NCBI GenBank assembly: GCA_013874835.1
Contig: CP059430.1
Coordinates: 762,864-826,863, forward strand
Direction of reading: 5' to 3'
DNA from: Carnobacteriaceae bacterium zg-84
Lineage (GTDB): Bacteria; Bacillota; Bacilli; Lactobacillales; Aerococcaceae
Length of the DNA: 64,000 nucleotides
The position numbers and the translations under genes are program-made. Under the pieces are notes generated by a model. That model was not told where the DNA came from and did no database searches. It saw nothing but the letters and a program-made list of their open reading frames with translations. The stretch's first letter is position 1; every line of letters starts with the position of its first letter. Shown piece after piece: positions 38,652 to 47,736 of this stretch.

Positions 38652-39644
38652 ATGAAAAGAATGACAAAATTACTATGTGCATGTATGGTGTTTATATTGT
38701 GTGCATGCCAACAACAAAAAGTAGAAGAAACAAAAAAAGAAGAAGCATTAGAAAAAGTAACCATTGTATTGGACTGGACACCAAATACAAATCATACAGG
38801 TATTTATGTAGCAAAAGAAAAAGGTTATTTTAAAGACGCAGGTTTAGATGTTGATATTGTTCAACCTGGAGAAGACGGAGCAGAGATTACTGTCGCAAGT
38901 AATAAAGCAGCATTCGGTATTGGTTTCCAAGATTCTCTTATTGGAAGTTTAGTAGAGGGACTTCCAATTAAAGCTATTGCAGCTATTGTTTCTCATAATA
39001 CATCAGGGATACTATCCTTGAAAGAAACGGGTATTGATAGTCCAAAAAAATTAGAAGGTAAACGCTATGCCACATGGGGATTGCCACTTGAACAAGCTAT
39101 GATGAAACATATTGTTGAAAAAGATGGTGGAGATTCAAGTAAAGTCAACATGATTCCTACAACAGTGACAGATATTGTGTCTGCATTAAAAACAAATATA
39201 GACGCTGTTTGGGTATTTGAAGGTTGGGACAGTATTGCTGCAAAACAACACGGTGTTGATACAAATTATCTTGCTTTTAATCAATTAAATCCAGTCTTTG
39301 ATTATTATACACCTGTACTGATTAGTAATGATGAAACAATCAAAAATAAAGCCGACATGGTAAAACGTTTTGTACAAGCTCTATCCAAAGGATATACATA
39401 TAGTGCAGAGCATCCAGATGATGCAGCTACTATTTTATTAAAAGCAGCACCAGAATTAGACGAAAAATTAGTAAAAGAAAGTCAAAAATTTCTTTCTACG
39501 AAATATATTGATAATGGACATAAATGGGGCTATATCGACTCAAAAAGATGGAACGCTTTCTATCAGTGGGTAAATGAGCAAAAATTACTTGAAAAAACAT
39601 TAGAAAATAATACAGGATTTACAAATGCATTTATTGAAAATTAA
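38652..39644 (+). CDS. thiY: ThiY, substrate-binding lipoprotein for pyrimidine precursor
   Basis: The lipobox LCAC places the lipidated cysteine at residue 19. The mature domain is NMT1/THI5-like: VTIVLDWTPNTNHTGIYVAK (about 36-55) is the family signature, followed by VWVFEGWDS. B. subtilis ThiY binds formylaminopyrimidine; the same ligand class is assumed here. ATG 38652 follows GTGGGGAA; the longer in-frame ORF would place the signal peptide internally. Overlaps thiZ by 20 bases. Confidence 0.92.
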   Translation: MKRMTKLLCACMVFILCACQQQKVEETKKEEALEKVTIVLDWTPNTNHTGIYVAKEKGYFKDAGLDVDIVQPGEDGAEITVASNKAAFGIGFQDSLIGSLVEGLPIKAIAAIVSHNTSGILSLKETGIDSPKKLEGKRYATWGLPLEQAMMKHIVEKDGGDSSKVNMIPTTVTDIVSALKTNIDAVWVFEGWDSIAAKQHGVDTNYLAFNQLNPVFDYYTPVLISNDETIKNKADMVKRFVQALSKGYTYSAEHPDDAATILLKAAPELDEKLVKESQKFLSTKYIDNGHKWGYIDSKRWNAFYQWVNEQKLLEKTLENNTGFTNAFIEN

Positions 39645-40332
39645 CCATATTTCAAAACATTATGGTCAACAAGAAGTTTTAAAAGATATTGATTTTAAAG
39701 TAAACGAATATGATATTACATGTTTGTTAGGGAAAAGTGGTAGTGGAAAAACAACTCTTTTTAATCTGATTGCCAATATAGAAACAGCAGATTCTGGTTT
39801 TATAGATTATCATCAAAAAGCCAAAAGAATTGCTTACATGCAGCAAAAAGATTTGTTATTGCCTTATCAAAAAATCATTGATAATGTGATGATGCCTATG
39901 TTAATTAAAGGCGTTAAAAAAGAAATTGCCAAAGAGAGAGGAATAAATTTATTACGGCAAGTAGGATTGGAAGGTGTCATCAATAAGTATCCAGGTCAGC
40001 TATCAGGAGGCATGCGTCAAAGAGTGGCGTTTGTTAGAACATTGATGACAGAATCCAAACTTGCCCTATTAGACGAACCATTCAGTGCGTTAGATGCTAT
40101 GACACGCTTACAATTACAGCAATGGTATATGGATATGGCACGTGAGTATGGTTTGACGACTTTACTCATCACACACGATATTGACGAGGCTCTTTTATTA
40201 GCAAATAATATTTTTGTATTGAAAGACGGTGTTATTGTATTTCAAAAAATATTGCCAAAAGATAAAACGTCATACATTAAGAGCACTGACTTTTTAAATG
40301 ATAAATATGAATTATTGCATGTGATTGGGTGA
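39625..40332 (+). CDS. thiZ: ThiZ, ATPase of thiamine-precursor ABC transporter
   Basis: A 235-residue ABC ATPase: Walker A GKSGSGKTT (about 36-44), Q-loop region YMQQKDLLLPY, signature LSGGMRQRV (about 127-135), Walker B LALLDEPFSALD and H-loop THDIDEA. It completes a ThiXYZ importer driven from the TPP riboswitch. No thiamine biosynthesis gene is present beside it, so salvage is the inferred use. Confidence 0.92.
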   Translation: MHLLKINHISKHYGQQEVLKDIDFKVNEYDITCLLGKSGSGKTTLFNLIANIETADSGFIDYHQKAKRIAYMQQKDLLLPYQKIIDNVMMPMLIKGVKKEIAKERGINLLRQVGLEGVINKYPGQLSGGMRQRVAFVRTLMTESKLALLDEPFSALDAMTRLQLQQWYMDMAREYGLTTLLITHDIDEALLLANNIFVLKDGVIVFQKILPKDKTSYIKSTDFLNDKYELLHVIG

Positions 40333-40338
40333 ATAAAC

Positions 40339-40375
40339 GAGGTAAGTCTAGTATTTAGAACTTACCTCATTTTAT
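40339..40375 (+). terminator. Terminator of thiXYZ
   Basis: Stem GAGGTAAGT/ACTTACCTC with a 12-base loop and T-rich tail. Confidence 0.8.
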
Positions 40376-40428
40376 TTAATTGAATCATGAACACACAATG
40401 ATAAACACATATAAAAATCTAAAATCAC

Positions 40429-40457
40429 TTGACTTATATATAAAAATATGATATACA
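40429..40457 (+). promoter_or_regulatory. Promoter of secreted-protein/ABC cassette
   Basis: TTGACT (40429-40434), a 17-base spacer and TATACA (40452-40457), upstream of the leader ORF. Confidence 0.65.
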
Positions 40458-40511
40458 ACAATTAGAACATCATTAAAAAATGGTGTTTTCGGTTATATAG
40501 GAGGTTTCTTT

Positions 40512-40535
40512 ATGAAAAGGGAGGAAACAAAATGA
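40512..40535 (+). CDS. Seven-codon leader ORF coupled to the secreted-protein gene
   Basis: ATAGGAGG (40497-40504) precedes ATG 40512 and a micro-ORF encoding MKREETK. Its TGA overlaps the ATG of the next gene as ATGA (40532-40535). The micro-ORF also contains the GGGAGG site of the next gene. This arrangement suggests translational coupling; a stable product is doubtful. Confidence 0.45.
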   Translation: MKREETK

Positions 40536-40879
40536 GAGCAAAACAAATATTAGTATCGATAATTTTATTCTTCGGTTTAATGTATACTGTAAGCGGTTCA
40601 GTTGATGCGGCTAGAGGAAATGTACTTCTGTATCACGGGGAAGAAGACAAACAGGCAATGGCAAAAATGACATCCACTCAAACAGAAGCAAGAATGGAAA
40701 TAAGATTATATGTCACATACGATGATAATAGCAATGTTGAAAGAACAGGTGTGAGAAATAATACAACAGAATTAAAAGTACTTTCTGGATTTGCATGGTG
40801 GAAAGGTGGAACAAGTACCGCTTCATATTATGTAGATTTTGTGCATGTAGGGGATACTCTAGCACCATACCGTTTTTAA
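40532..40879 (+). CDS. Small secreted protein, bacteriocin-like candidate
   Basis: A 115-residue precursor. The signal peptide (residues about 1-26, cleavage near VDA-AR) leaves a mature protein of about 88 residues without cysteine, ending GGTSTASYY...PYRF. I do not recognise the family. The gene order, a small exported protein followed by an ABC ATPase and a large multi-pass permease, is the order of lactococcin 972-type bacteriocin loci. The GxxWW/Gly-Ser/aromatic C-terminus is faintly similar, but this is inference only. GGGAGG lies 8 bases before ATG, and expression would start from the 40429 promoter. Confidence 0.6.
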   Translation: MRAKQILVSIILFFGLMYTVSGSVDAARGNVLLYHGEEDKQAMAKMTSTQTEARMEIRLYVTYDDNSNVERTGVRNNTTELKVLSGFAWWKGGTSTASYYVDFVHVGDTLAPYRF

Positions 40880-40961
40880 TATTAAATAATCATTAAAAAT
40901 AATTTATAAAAGAAACCTTTTATATAATCTGTATTTTTATTAAAGAAAGGGGTAGTAAAAT

Positions 40962-41612
40962 ATGTATCAATTAGAAAATGTTAACGTTTCTTTTGGCAAA
41001 ACAACAATTTTAAAAAATGTATCTTTGGCGATACAGAAACATCAACTTGTCACACTAGTTGGAAAAAGTGGTTCTGGAAAAAGCACACTTTTAAAAGTAT
41101 TAGCCGGTTATTTAGAAACCTCAAATGGTGCCATTTGGTTAAATCAAAAAAATATATGTGTGATGAAACCAGAACAAAGACTTCTCTATTGTACAGATAT
41201 TTTGTCATTTGTATGGCAAGATTTTAAGTTAATTAAAGAAATGACTGTAAAACATAATATTCTGTTACCTTTATTTATTCATAAAAAAACATTAGACAAA
41301 GTTTATTTCAAAAAAATAGTATCTATGCTTGGTATAGAACATTTATTAAACAAAATGCCTCAAGAGATTTCTGGAGGAGAACAGCAACGTTGTGCGTTGG
41401 CTAGAGCACTCATCACAAAACCACGTGTCATGATAGCTGATGAACCTACAGGAGCTTTAGATAGTGCCACATCCCAAAAATTAGTAGAACTTATACAATT
41501 ATGTCTCCAAGAATTTGTCGAGACTGTTATTATTGCAACACATGATACAGAATTAGCTAATATAGGTGATATGAAACTAATGATTCAAGATGGGCAGGTG
41601 TTGTCTATATGA
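40962..41612 (+). CDS. ABC transporter ATPase, MacB/LolD-like
   Basis: A 216-residue ATPase with Walker A GKSGSGKST (about 34-42), Q-loop FVWQDFKLI, signature ISGGEQQRC (about 131-139), Walker B VMIADEPTGALD and H-loop ATHD. DEPTGALDS is characteristic of the MacB/LolD/BceA class, which works with FtsX-type permeases. AAGGGG precedes ATG. Its stop overlaps the permease start by 4 bases (ATGA). Sequence resemblance to bacteriocin-associated ATPases is plausible but unproven. Confidence 0.85.
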   Translation: MYQLENVNVSFGKTTILKNVSLAIQKHQLVTLVGKSGSGKSTLLKVLAGYLETSNGAIWLNQKNICVMKPEQRLLYCTDILSFVWQDFKLIKEMTVKHNILLPLFIHKKTLDKVYFKKIVSMLGIEHLLNKMPQEISGGEQQRCALARALITKPRVMIADEPTGALDSATSQKLVELIQLCLQEFVETVIIATHDTELANIGDMKLMIQDGQVLSI

Positions 41613-44143
41613 GAAAAAATCTATTTATTTTAAGTGCTATTTTACATCGTCGAAATAAAGTGTTATGGACAATTATCACAGCGTTAGCTATTTCTATTGC
41701 AACGCTTTTTTGTGTATGCGTTTTATCAAATAGTTATTTAAAGACAATTCAAAAAGAAAAAGAAGCTATTTATGGTGGATTTTCACATATTATTTATAAA
41801 GATAATACTATAAAAAAAGACATTCCTTTTGGTATCATGACAGTTGGGCATATTCAAAATGAAAAAGAAGAAAAAAATCTTATTGCTATTGGTAGCATGA
41901 ATGAAAAAGCAAATGCAGTTAGTCTACGAAAAGAAAATGTGATACATTTAAAACCACATCATACCGTATTAACAGAAAGCTTAGCTAATTTGTATCACGT
42001 AAAAGAAAATGATACCTTTCAATTAGCCAATCAAACTTGGACAGTCGAAGATGTCATCAAAGATTATGGTCAATTTTGGATAAGAGGAAAAGAAGAGGAA
42101 AGTAGACAGTATACACCACCTCAAATGATTATTTCATCAGAAGACTTGAATGCATTGATTACCTCAAAAATATTCTTGTCTGTTTATTCTATTGTATTAA
42201 ATCATCCTACGTTTTTTCCAACTAATAATTTAGCTTTTTTTAATATTGAAGGAGCACAATATCGAAATGATGCTATTGATGTATTCAGAGAACGTCACTA
42301 TGGTTTTTCAGAAAACTTTAATATTATTTTACTGACTGTTGTTATTTTTGTAACTATCGTTTTATTGTACACGTATAAAAAAAGTATCACAGAACGCTAT
42401 CGCATTTATGCGTTACTTGGACAAACAAAATTAAACCATTTGTATCAGTTAGAAATTAGCTTATTAGTAGGATGTGTAGGAATAATAAGTATTGTATTAA
42501 GTTTACTATCATCATGTTTATTAGCAAGTTTAAGTTATCAAAAGCTAACTTTTCCAGATACTACAATTTTTTTCTCTGAAGGCATACGTTATATAATTGC
42601 TTATTTTTTATCTTTTATTTTATTTTTGATAATGAATCCATACATTGACAAAGCACATAAAAAAGGAAAGGCATTTAAAACAAAAATTCCTTTATCAAAA
42701 AAAGTATCTATTTATATTGGTACCGTATTCGTATTTACAAGTGCTATTATGCTATTGTTAACTAATTTTTTCTTATATTATTATGAAACAGACACCGCCA
42801 ATCATCAAACCATTGTAGGAAGAATGGCACAACAATTTGATTATGAAGTACAACCTGTACCAACAATTCGAGATACATCAATCAAACAAGCTTTTTATGA
42901 CGGAAAATGGCACGATAATAAAGGTAAAGAAGGTGTTTATTTAAGTGATTTACATCAACAAAACCTATTATATGATGTGCAAAAATCATTGACAAGCAAG
43001 TCAATTCAAACAAAGAATAATAAATTTTATATTGAACCTAATCAAACTTATTTATTTGCAAATCAAGAATTACTTCAACAACCGTATATTCAAGAAAAGC
43101 ATCGCCGTTATGTAAATGAACAAAAAATTTTATCTCGTCTTTTTGAGACAGAATATTTATTAAATATTCAATTAACGGCTTATCCAGAAGAAGATTTAAA
43201 ATGGTTGGCTCAAGAAACTGGTCAAAATGATACTCTTCATGATGTGCTCTCAGGAGAGAAAGCATGGATTATTGCTATTCCATATACTGTTCAATCATTA
43301 AGTGATGATGTTTCAGTAAGTAAGCAATTTAAATTATCCTCTATGCAAGACCCAAATAATATTCATGATACCGTGTTATCGACTGGCAAACCACAAACGA
43401 TAGGTATTTTAGAAAGTTGTAAGACTTCAGCCTATGGATATTTTACAGAAGAAGATATTCAAAAATTATTTACGGTAAAAAAAATAGATGTATCTATTGC
43501 AGGTATTATTTATCAAAATATAGGATGGTTTGATGCTTATGAAAAAGGTGGAGCTTATCGTTTCGTTGTATCAAATAATTTTTTCGAAAAACATCATTTA
43601 AAAAATACACCAACACGGTATCGTTTTTCTTTAATCAATGCAGAAAATTCTTTAGAACATGAAAAAGTGAAACAAGTCATCTCATCATATGGAAATATTG
43701 ATTTATTGGATAAAACAAGTACTCAAAAAATATTAACACAATATGACCGTATGCAAAATGGTTTTAAAGTACTCTTGCTCAGTGTGTTTATCATTCTATC
43801 AGTTGCCATGATGTATAGTTTTATACAAGCTTATCTATTAGACAGTCACGATTTATTTTCTATTTATTTATTGTTAGGATACTCGACAAATAAATTATAC
43901 AAAAAAGCAATAATTCCACTTATACTAAGTATTTTAAGTGCTTTTTTATTCACAACGATTAGTGTTAGTGTTTTCTTTTTTGATACAGAATTTTATTTGA
44001 ATCTCACATCAAAATTACCCGTATATGTCGTTTATTTAGGTATATTTTATGGAACATATCTATGCCTTTTTATTACTGTATTTTATGTTCTTATTAAAAA
44101 ATATGGAAAACAAGTATATCAAGACAGTATAGATAGAACATAA
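41609..44143 (+). CDS. Large FtsX/MacB-type permease, 844 aa
   Basis: Topology: one N-terminal membrane segment (about 20-41), an external domain (about 45-230), four segments (about 236-255, 280-305, 322-345, 368-390), a second large external domain (about 400-715), and three C-terminal segments (about 722-745, 768-790, 805-832). This two-halved layout fits FtsX-like permeases, including those annotated as bacteriocin-associated immunity/transport proteins. The external domains are expected to sense or extrude an amphipathic or peptide substrate. It is coupled to the ATPase by ATGA. No clear terminator was seen before the IS30 element about 115 bases downstream. Confidence 0.8.
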   Translation: MRKNLFILSAILHRRNKVLWTIITALAISIATLFCVCVLSNSYLKTIQKEKEAIYGGFSHIIYKDNTIKKDIPFGIMTVGHIQNEKEEKNLIAIGSMNEKANAVSLRKENVIHLKPHHTVLTESLANLYHVKENDTFQLANQTWTVEDVIKDYGQFWIRGKEEESRQYTPPQMIISSEDLNALITSKIFLSVYSIVLNHPTFFPTNNLAFFNIEGAQYRNDAIDVFRERHYGFSENFNIILLTVVIFVTIVLLYTYKKSITERYRIYALLGQTKLNHLYQLEISLLVGCVGIISIVLSLLSSCLLASLSYQKLTFPDTTIFFSEGIRYIIAYFLSFILFLIMNPYIDKAHKKGKAFKTKIPLSKKVSIYIGTVFVFTSAIMLLLTNFFLYYYETDTANHQTIVGRMAQQFDYEVQPVPTIRDTSIKQAFYDGKWHDNKGKEGVYLSDLHQQNLLYDVQKSLTSKSIQTKNNKFYIEPNQTYLFANQELLQQPYIQEKHRRYVNEQKILSRLFETEYLLNIQLTAYPEEDLKWLAQETGQNDTLHDVLSGEKAWIIAIPYTVQSLSDDVSVSKQFKLSSMQDPNNIHDTVLSTGKPQTIGILESCKTSAYGYFTEEDIQKLFTVKKIDVSIAGIIYQNIGWFDAYEKGGAYRFVVSNNFFEKHHLKNTPTRYRFSLINAENSLEHEKVKQVISSYGNIDLLDKTSTQKILTQYDRMQNGFKVLLLSVFIILSVAMMYSFIQAYLLDSHDLFSIYLLLGYSTNKLYKKAIIPLILSILSAFLFTTISVSVFFFDTEFYLNLTSKLPVYVVYLGIFYGTYLCLFITVFYVLIKKYGKQVYQDSIDRT

Positions 44144-44333
44144 AAGAAAATCATGAATGATATATCTTTTCACTTGTCATAACAATACTTTAAATTCAGT
44201 GTCAATCATCTTAAAAATAGTAATTTATCTGTGAATTATTTTATAAAAAAATCCTCCAATTGTAAAGTAAAGTGCAAAAAAACAGATAATTACTTTCTCT
44301 TTTGCGGGGTTAATAACCAAACAATAAAAACAA

Positions 44334-44388
44334 AGGTTTTCTAGTCAAGGCGAAAAACAAAGTGTGCCTTGACGGGAAACCTGTTTTT
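44334..44388. terminator. Terminator inside the IS30 left end
   Basis: Long stem AGGTTTTCTAGTCAAGGC against GCCTTGACGGGAAACCT, with T-runs on both strands. It ends the transposase transcript and would also shield the element from incoming transcription. Confidence 0.75.
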
Positions 44389-44397
44389 ATTAAACTA

Positions 44398-45438
44398 TTA
44401 ATCTACCCGCAATAAAAATAACTCTGCAGGTGTACGATAACCTAATTTACGCCGTATTTTCTGATTTAAGCAGGATTCTATTTTACGAATAGTTGACTTT
44501 TTAACGGTATTGATAGATTTACCCTTAGGTAAAAACTCCCGTATCTGTCCGTTATGATTTTCGTTAGTACCACGCTCATAAGATGAATAAGGGTGTGCAT
44601 AGTAAATGCTTAAATATGTCGATTCTAATTCAGATAACGAGGCGAATTCTGACCCATTATCAGATGTAATACTCTTGAAGGTTGATTTCCTATATTGTTT
44701 AAAAATATTCTTTAATGTCCGTAAGACACATTGTGCTGTTTTATCATTCATTTTACGTATAATTGTATAACGTGTTTGTCGTTCTACTAACGTTAATAAT
44801 AGTGCTTCATTTTTTGTCTTCTTAAATAAGACTAAATCAATTTCCCAATGTCCAAATTCTGTACGATTATTCGCTACGTCTGGTCGATTTTCGATAGATG
44901 TACCCATATTTTTCTTGTATGTTTTGGTGTTCTCTTTTTTCGGTCGTTTTCTAATGCTTACCATTTTGGGTAAATCAATTGGTTTGATAGGGATAATACC
45001 TTGATGAACAAACGTATAAACCGTTTTCGTACAAGGGACTTTTTCATTAGGATGATTTTGCCGATACCAATGTACAAAGGTATCAATACTATGGGTTCTA
45101 TATTTTTCAGTAACTACCTGTTGTAAGTCTTTGAAAAATTGTTGACTAAATTTTTCAGTTAAATCATGATGATATTTATTTTGTTGCTTAGCTTTATAGA
45201 TGTAATGGCTTGTTTCAGCGTAATATTTTAATTCGTCACGTTGGATACCATTTCGATTAACAATTTGATTAACGCTTCCTCGTTTAATTTCTCTATAAAT
45301 TGTGGATACATTTCTTCCGAGTCGTTCAGCGATATATCGTATTGGCTTTTTTTCGTTTAATAACGTTTCAATTTTTGTACGTTCAACCAATGATAGCTGT
45401 TTATATTGTTTTTTTGTGTTATAATTTGTTTTAGACAT
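44398..45438 (-). CDS. IS30-family transposase
   Basis: 346 residues, apparently intact. The N-terminal helix-turn-helix includes LSLVERTKIETLLNEKK and AERLGRNVSTIYREIKRG (about residues 15-55). The DDE catalytic residues fall in GHWEIDLVLF (Asp near 200), TSDNGSEFA (Asp near 260) and ERGTNENHNG (Glu near 294), the conserved IS30 pattern. Its start codon lies about 80 bases inside the right inverted repeat. Confidence 0.93.
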   Translation of the reverse strand: MSKTNYNTKKQYKQLSLVERTKIETLLNEKKPIRYIAERLGRNVSTIYREIKRGSVNQIVNRNGIQRDELKYYAETSHYIYKAKQQNKYHHDLTEKFSQQFFKDLQQVVTEKYRTHSIDTFVHWYRQNHPNEKVPCTKTVYTFVHQGIIPIKPIDLPKMVSIRKRPKKENTKTYKKNMGTSIENRPDVANNRTEFGHWEIDLVLFKKTKNEALLLTLVERQTRYTIIRKMNDKTAQCVLRTLKNIFKQYRKSTFKSITSDNGSEFASLSELESTYLSIYYAHPYSSYERGTNENHNGQIREFLPKGKSINTVKKSTIRKIESCLNQKIRRKLGYRTPAELFLLRVD

Positions 45439-45579
45439 GATAATGACCTTTCTAATTTTGTGGTGAATCTTAGTAAGTTAATTATCTGTCTTTTTTTGTT
45501 TTTATAACACTATTTTGCTTTTGCACTTTATTTTACAACTCGGCTTATAAAAAAATCAAACACGTACACTGCATAATGA

Positions 45580-45608
45580 TTGACAAAAAAATAAATTTTA
45601 TATATGAT
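45580..45608 (+). promoter_or_regulatory. Promoter of metK
   Basis: TTGACA (45580-45585), a 17-base spacer and TATGAT (45603-45608), between the IS30 end and the SAM riboswitch. Confidence 0.8.
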
Positions 45609-45621
45609 AGCGTTATTGATA

Positions 45622-45787
45622 ATCTTATCTAGAGTAGGTGGAGGGTAAAGGCCCGATGAAACCCGGCAACCCCGTTTTAAATCGGAAGGTGCTAATCTTA
45701 GCAAAGTCAGAACTTTGAGCGATAAGTGTGATGGCTTCGTTTAGTATGTTAGCACTATTCTGTGAAATACATGAATGGTGCTTTTTT
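45622..45787 (+). promoter_or_regulatory. SAM-I (S-box) riboswitch of metK
   Basis: The S-box core is present: CTTATC...AGAGTAGGTGGAGGG, GGCCCGATGAAACCCGGCAA, AAGGTGCTAAT, and the closing GATAAG at about 45721-45726. A terminator follows (45752-45760 paired with 45773-45781, then TTTTTT). SAM should promote termination and lower MetK synthesis. The match is to SAM-I and not to the SMK box. Confidence 0.93.
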
Positions 45788-45884
45788 ATGGATAAAGCAA
45801 AACGAACGTTCAAAATAGAATAGTAGTTGGTGTATTCCATTTTCTATAAGGTATCAATGAAATATATGTCACAAGGAGAAATGT

Positions 45885-47096
45885 ATGACAAATCATTATA
45901 AATTATTTACATCTGAATCTGTAACGGAAGGGCATCCCGACAAAATTGCAGACCAAATTTCTGATGCAATTTTAGATGCGATTTTAGCACAAGATGCCAA
46001 TGCACGTGTTGCTTGTGAAACAAGTGTCACAACAGGTTTAGTACTCGTAGCAGGAGAAATTTCTACAAATGCTTATGTTGACGTTCAAAAAATTGTGCGC
46101 CAAACAGTTAACACTATTGGATATAACAAAGGAGAATACGGTTTTGATGGAAATGCCATTGCTGTATTAACAGCTATTGACGAACAGTCATCAGACATTG
46201 CCCAAGGTGTTAACCAAGCTCTAGAAGCACGTGAAGGGCAAATGAGCGATGAAGAAATTGAAGCGATTGGTGCAGGGGATCAAGGGTTAATGTTTGGTTA
46301 TGCCAATAATGAAACACCGGATTACTTACCAATGCCAATTTATCTATCACATAAACTCGCAAAACAATTAACAGATGTTAGAAAAAATGGCACATTATCT
46401 TATTTGCGTCCAGACGGTAAAACTCAAGTAACCGTTGCATACGATGAAAATGGAAAACCAGCTTATGTTGATACAGTTGTTGTGTCAACACAACATAGCC
46501 CAGAAGTTACCCAAGAACAAATTCATGAAGATATTAAAAAACATGTTATTGATATGATTATTCCAAAAGAATGGTTAACAGACAATACAAAGTATTTCAT
46601 TAACCCAACAGGACGTTTTGTTATTGGAGGACCTGTCGGAGATGCTGGATTAACAGGCCGTAAAATCATCGTAGACACATACGGAGGTTATGCTCGTCAT
46701 GGTGGTGGAGCATTCTCTGGAAAAGATGCAACAAAAGTAGACCGTTCTGCTGCGTATGCTGCTCGTTATGTTGCAAAAAATATTGTAGCTGCAGGATTGG
46801 CAGATAAAGCAGAAATCCAGTTAGCTTATGCTATTGGTGTCGCTAAACCTGTTTCTATTTCAGTAGATACTTTTGGAACTGGAAAAGTATCTGAAGAAGT
46901 TTTAGTAAAAGCAATCGAAAAAAACTTTGATTTACGTCCAGCCGGTATTATTAAAATGTTAGATTTACGCCGTCCTATTTACAAACAAACAGCTGCTTAC
47001 GGACATTTTGGACGCTCTGACTTAGACTTGCCATGGGAAAAATTAGATAGAGTGGAACAATTAAAAAATGATGTTTTAAAAGAAGTTTTAAAATAG
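45885..47096 (+). CDS. metK: S-adenosylmethionine synthetase
   Basis: This enzyme makes SAM from methionine and ATP. Diagnostic segments are [20 protein letters not shown] (about residues 7-26), the ATP/phosphate loop [12 protein letters not shown] (about 125-136) and [20 protein letters not shown] (about 275-294). The length is 403. ATG 45885 follows CAAGGAG. It is transcribed alone behind the SAM-I riboswitch and ends at a strong terminator. Confidence 0.97.
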   Translation: MTNHYKLFTSESVTEGHPDKIADQISDAILDAILAQDANARVACETSVTTGLVLVAGEISTNAYVDVQKIVRQTVNTIGYNKGEYGFDGNAIAVLTAIDEQSSDIAQGVNQALEAREGQMSDEEIEAIGAGDQGLMFGYANNETPDYLPMPIYLSHKLAKQLTDVRKNGTLSYLRPDGKTQVTVAYDENGKPAYVDTVVVSTQHSPEVTQEQIHEDIKKHVIDMIIPKEWLTDNTKYFINPTGRFVIGGPVGDAGLTGRKIIVDTYGGYARHGGGAFSGKDATKVDRSAAYAARYVAKNIVAAGLADKAEIQLAYAIGVAKPVSISVDTFGTGKVSEEVLVKAIEKNFDLRPAGIIKMLDLRRPIYKQTAAYGHFGRSDLDLPWEKLDRVEQLKNDVLKEVLK

Positions 47097-47100
47097 ATTT

Positions 47101-47151
47101 AACACAATAGGTAAACCGACATCATAAAAACGTCGGTTTACCTATTGTGTT
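47101..47151 (+). terminator. Terminator of metK
   Basis: Perfect 20-bp arms (47101-47120 and 47132-47151) around an 11-base loop. Confidence 0.85.
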
Positions 47152-47435
47152 AATTAAATAATTTTTGTGCCACGAAGGTTATTTTTAGGTACTATATCAA
47201 ATGGTGTTGTTAAGAAATATTTATTGAACCTTTTAGTAATTATTTGAAATATTATTTTATAATATACTTAGATAAATTCTTTATAGGAGAAGTAGTATCA
47301 TTATAAAACACTAAATATTTTCTTTCGGCACATAACTTTATATAATTTATATTATGTAAACTAGAAACTATAAAAAATAAATAATAAGGCGGTCCTCGTG
47401 TCTTTTGACACAAAATGATATAAAGCATTATAGAA

Positions 47436-47615
47436 TTAATCGTCTAGATGTTTATATTCTATGACACTAATTATTATATATAAAATAAGCATCACTATTG
47501 AAATAATCGAATAAGTATCAAAAGAAATAATAATTTTCCAATATTTTATTAAAAGTATGATAAAGAATCCAATATCAATGAATAACCAGAAAACTTTAAA
47601 CAAATCTATTTTCAT
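47436..47615 (-). CDS. Candidate two-segment membrane microprotein, 59 aa
   Basis: The frame MKIDLFKVFWLFIDIGFF... contains two hydrophobic segments (about residues 6-23 and 36-52) with charged ends. It lies about 115 bases downstream of a minus-strand promoter. Its ribosome-binding site is weak (only CAGG before the ATG). No family is recognised; small two-segment proteins of this kind include bacteriocin immunity proteins and toxin-like peptides, but nothing here identifies either. Confidence 0.35.
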   Translation of the reverse strand: MKIDLFKVFWLFIDIGFFIILLIKYWKIIISFDTYSIISIVMLILYIIISVIEYKHLDD

Positions 47616-47736
47616 ATTATAAACCTGTATCTACTATATTCGTAGTCCCTTCTGCTGCATTCTTCTACATAAGAAATCTCACTTGACACAGCTGTGTACC
47701 TGTTTCTTTTTAATTTATTTTTTCTTTTGTAAACAT

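Larger units (their letters stand above)
44260..45538 (-). mobile_element. IS30-family insertion sequence
   Basis: Terminal inverted repeats lie at 44260-44279 and 45519-45538 (TTGTAAAGTAAAGTGCAAAA against TTGTAAAATAAAGTGCAAAA, 19 of 20 identical). They enclose one transposase gene. A 13-bp direct repeat, TTATAAAAAAATC, flanks the element symmetrically six bases outside each end (44241-44253 and 45545-45557). The right end lies about 40 bases from the metK promoter. Confidence 0.85.

Noticed and set aside
45600-45880. SMK-box (SAM-III) leader of metK, expected for Lactobacillales
   Set aside because: The sequence matches the SAM-I core elements throughout, with a separate terminator; no SMK core found.
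47652-47730. Open frame on the minus strand (YTAVSSEISYVEECSRRDYEY...) in the microprotein leader
   Set aside because: No ATG and no ribosome-binding site; a GTG start is possible but unsupported.
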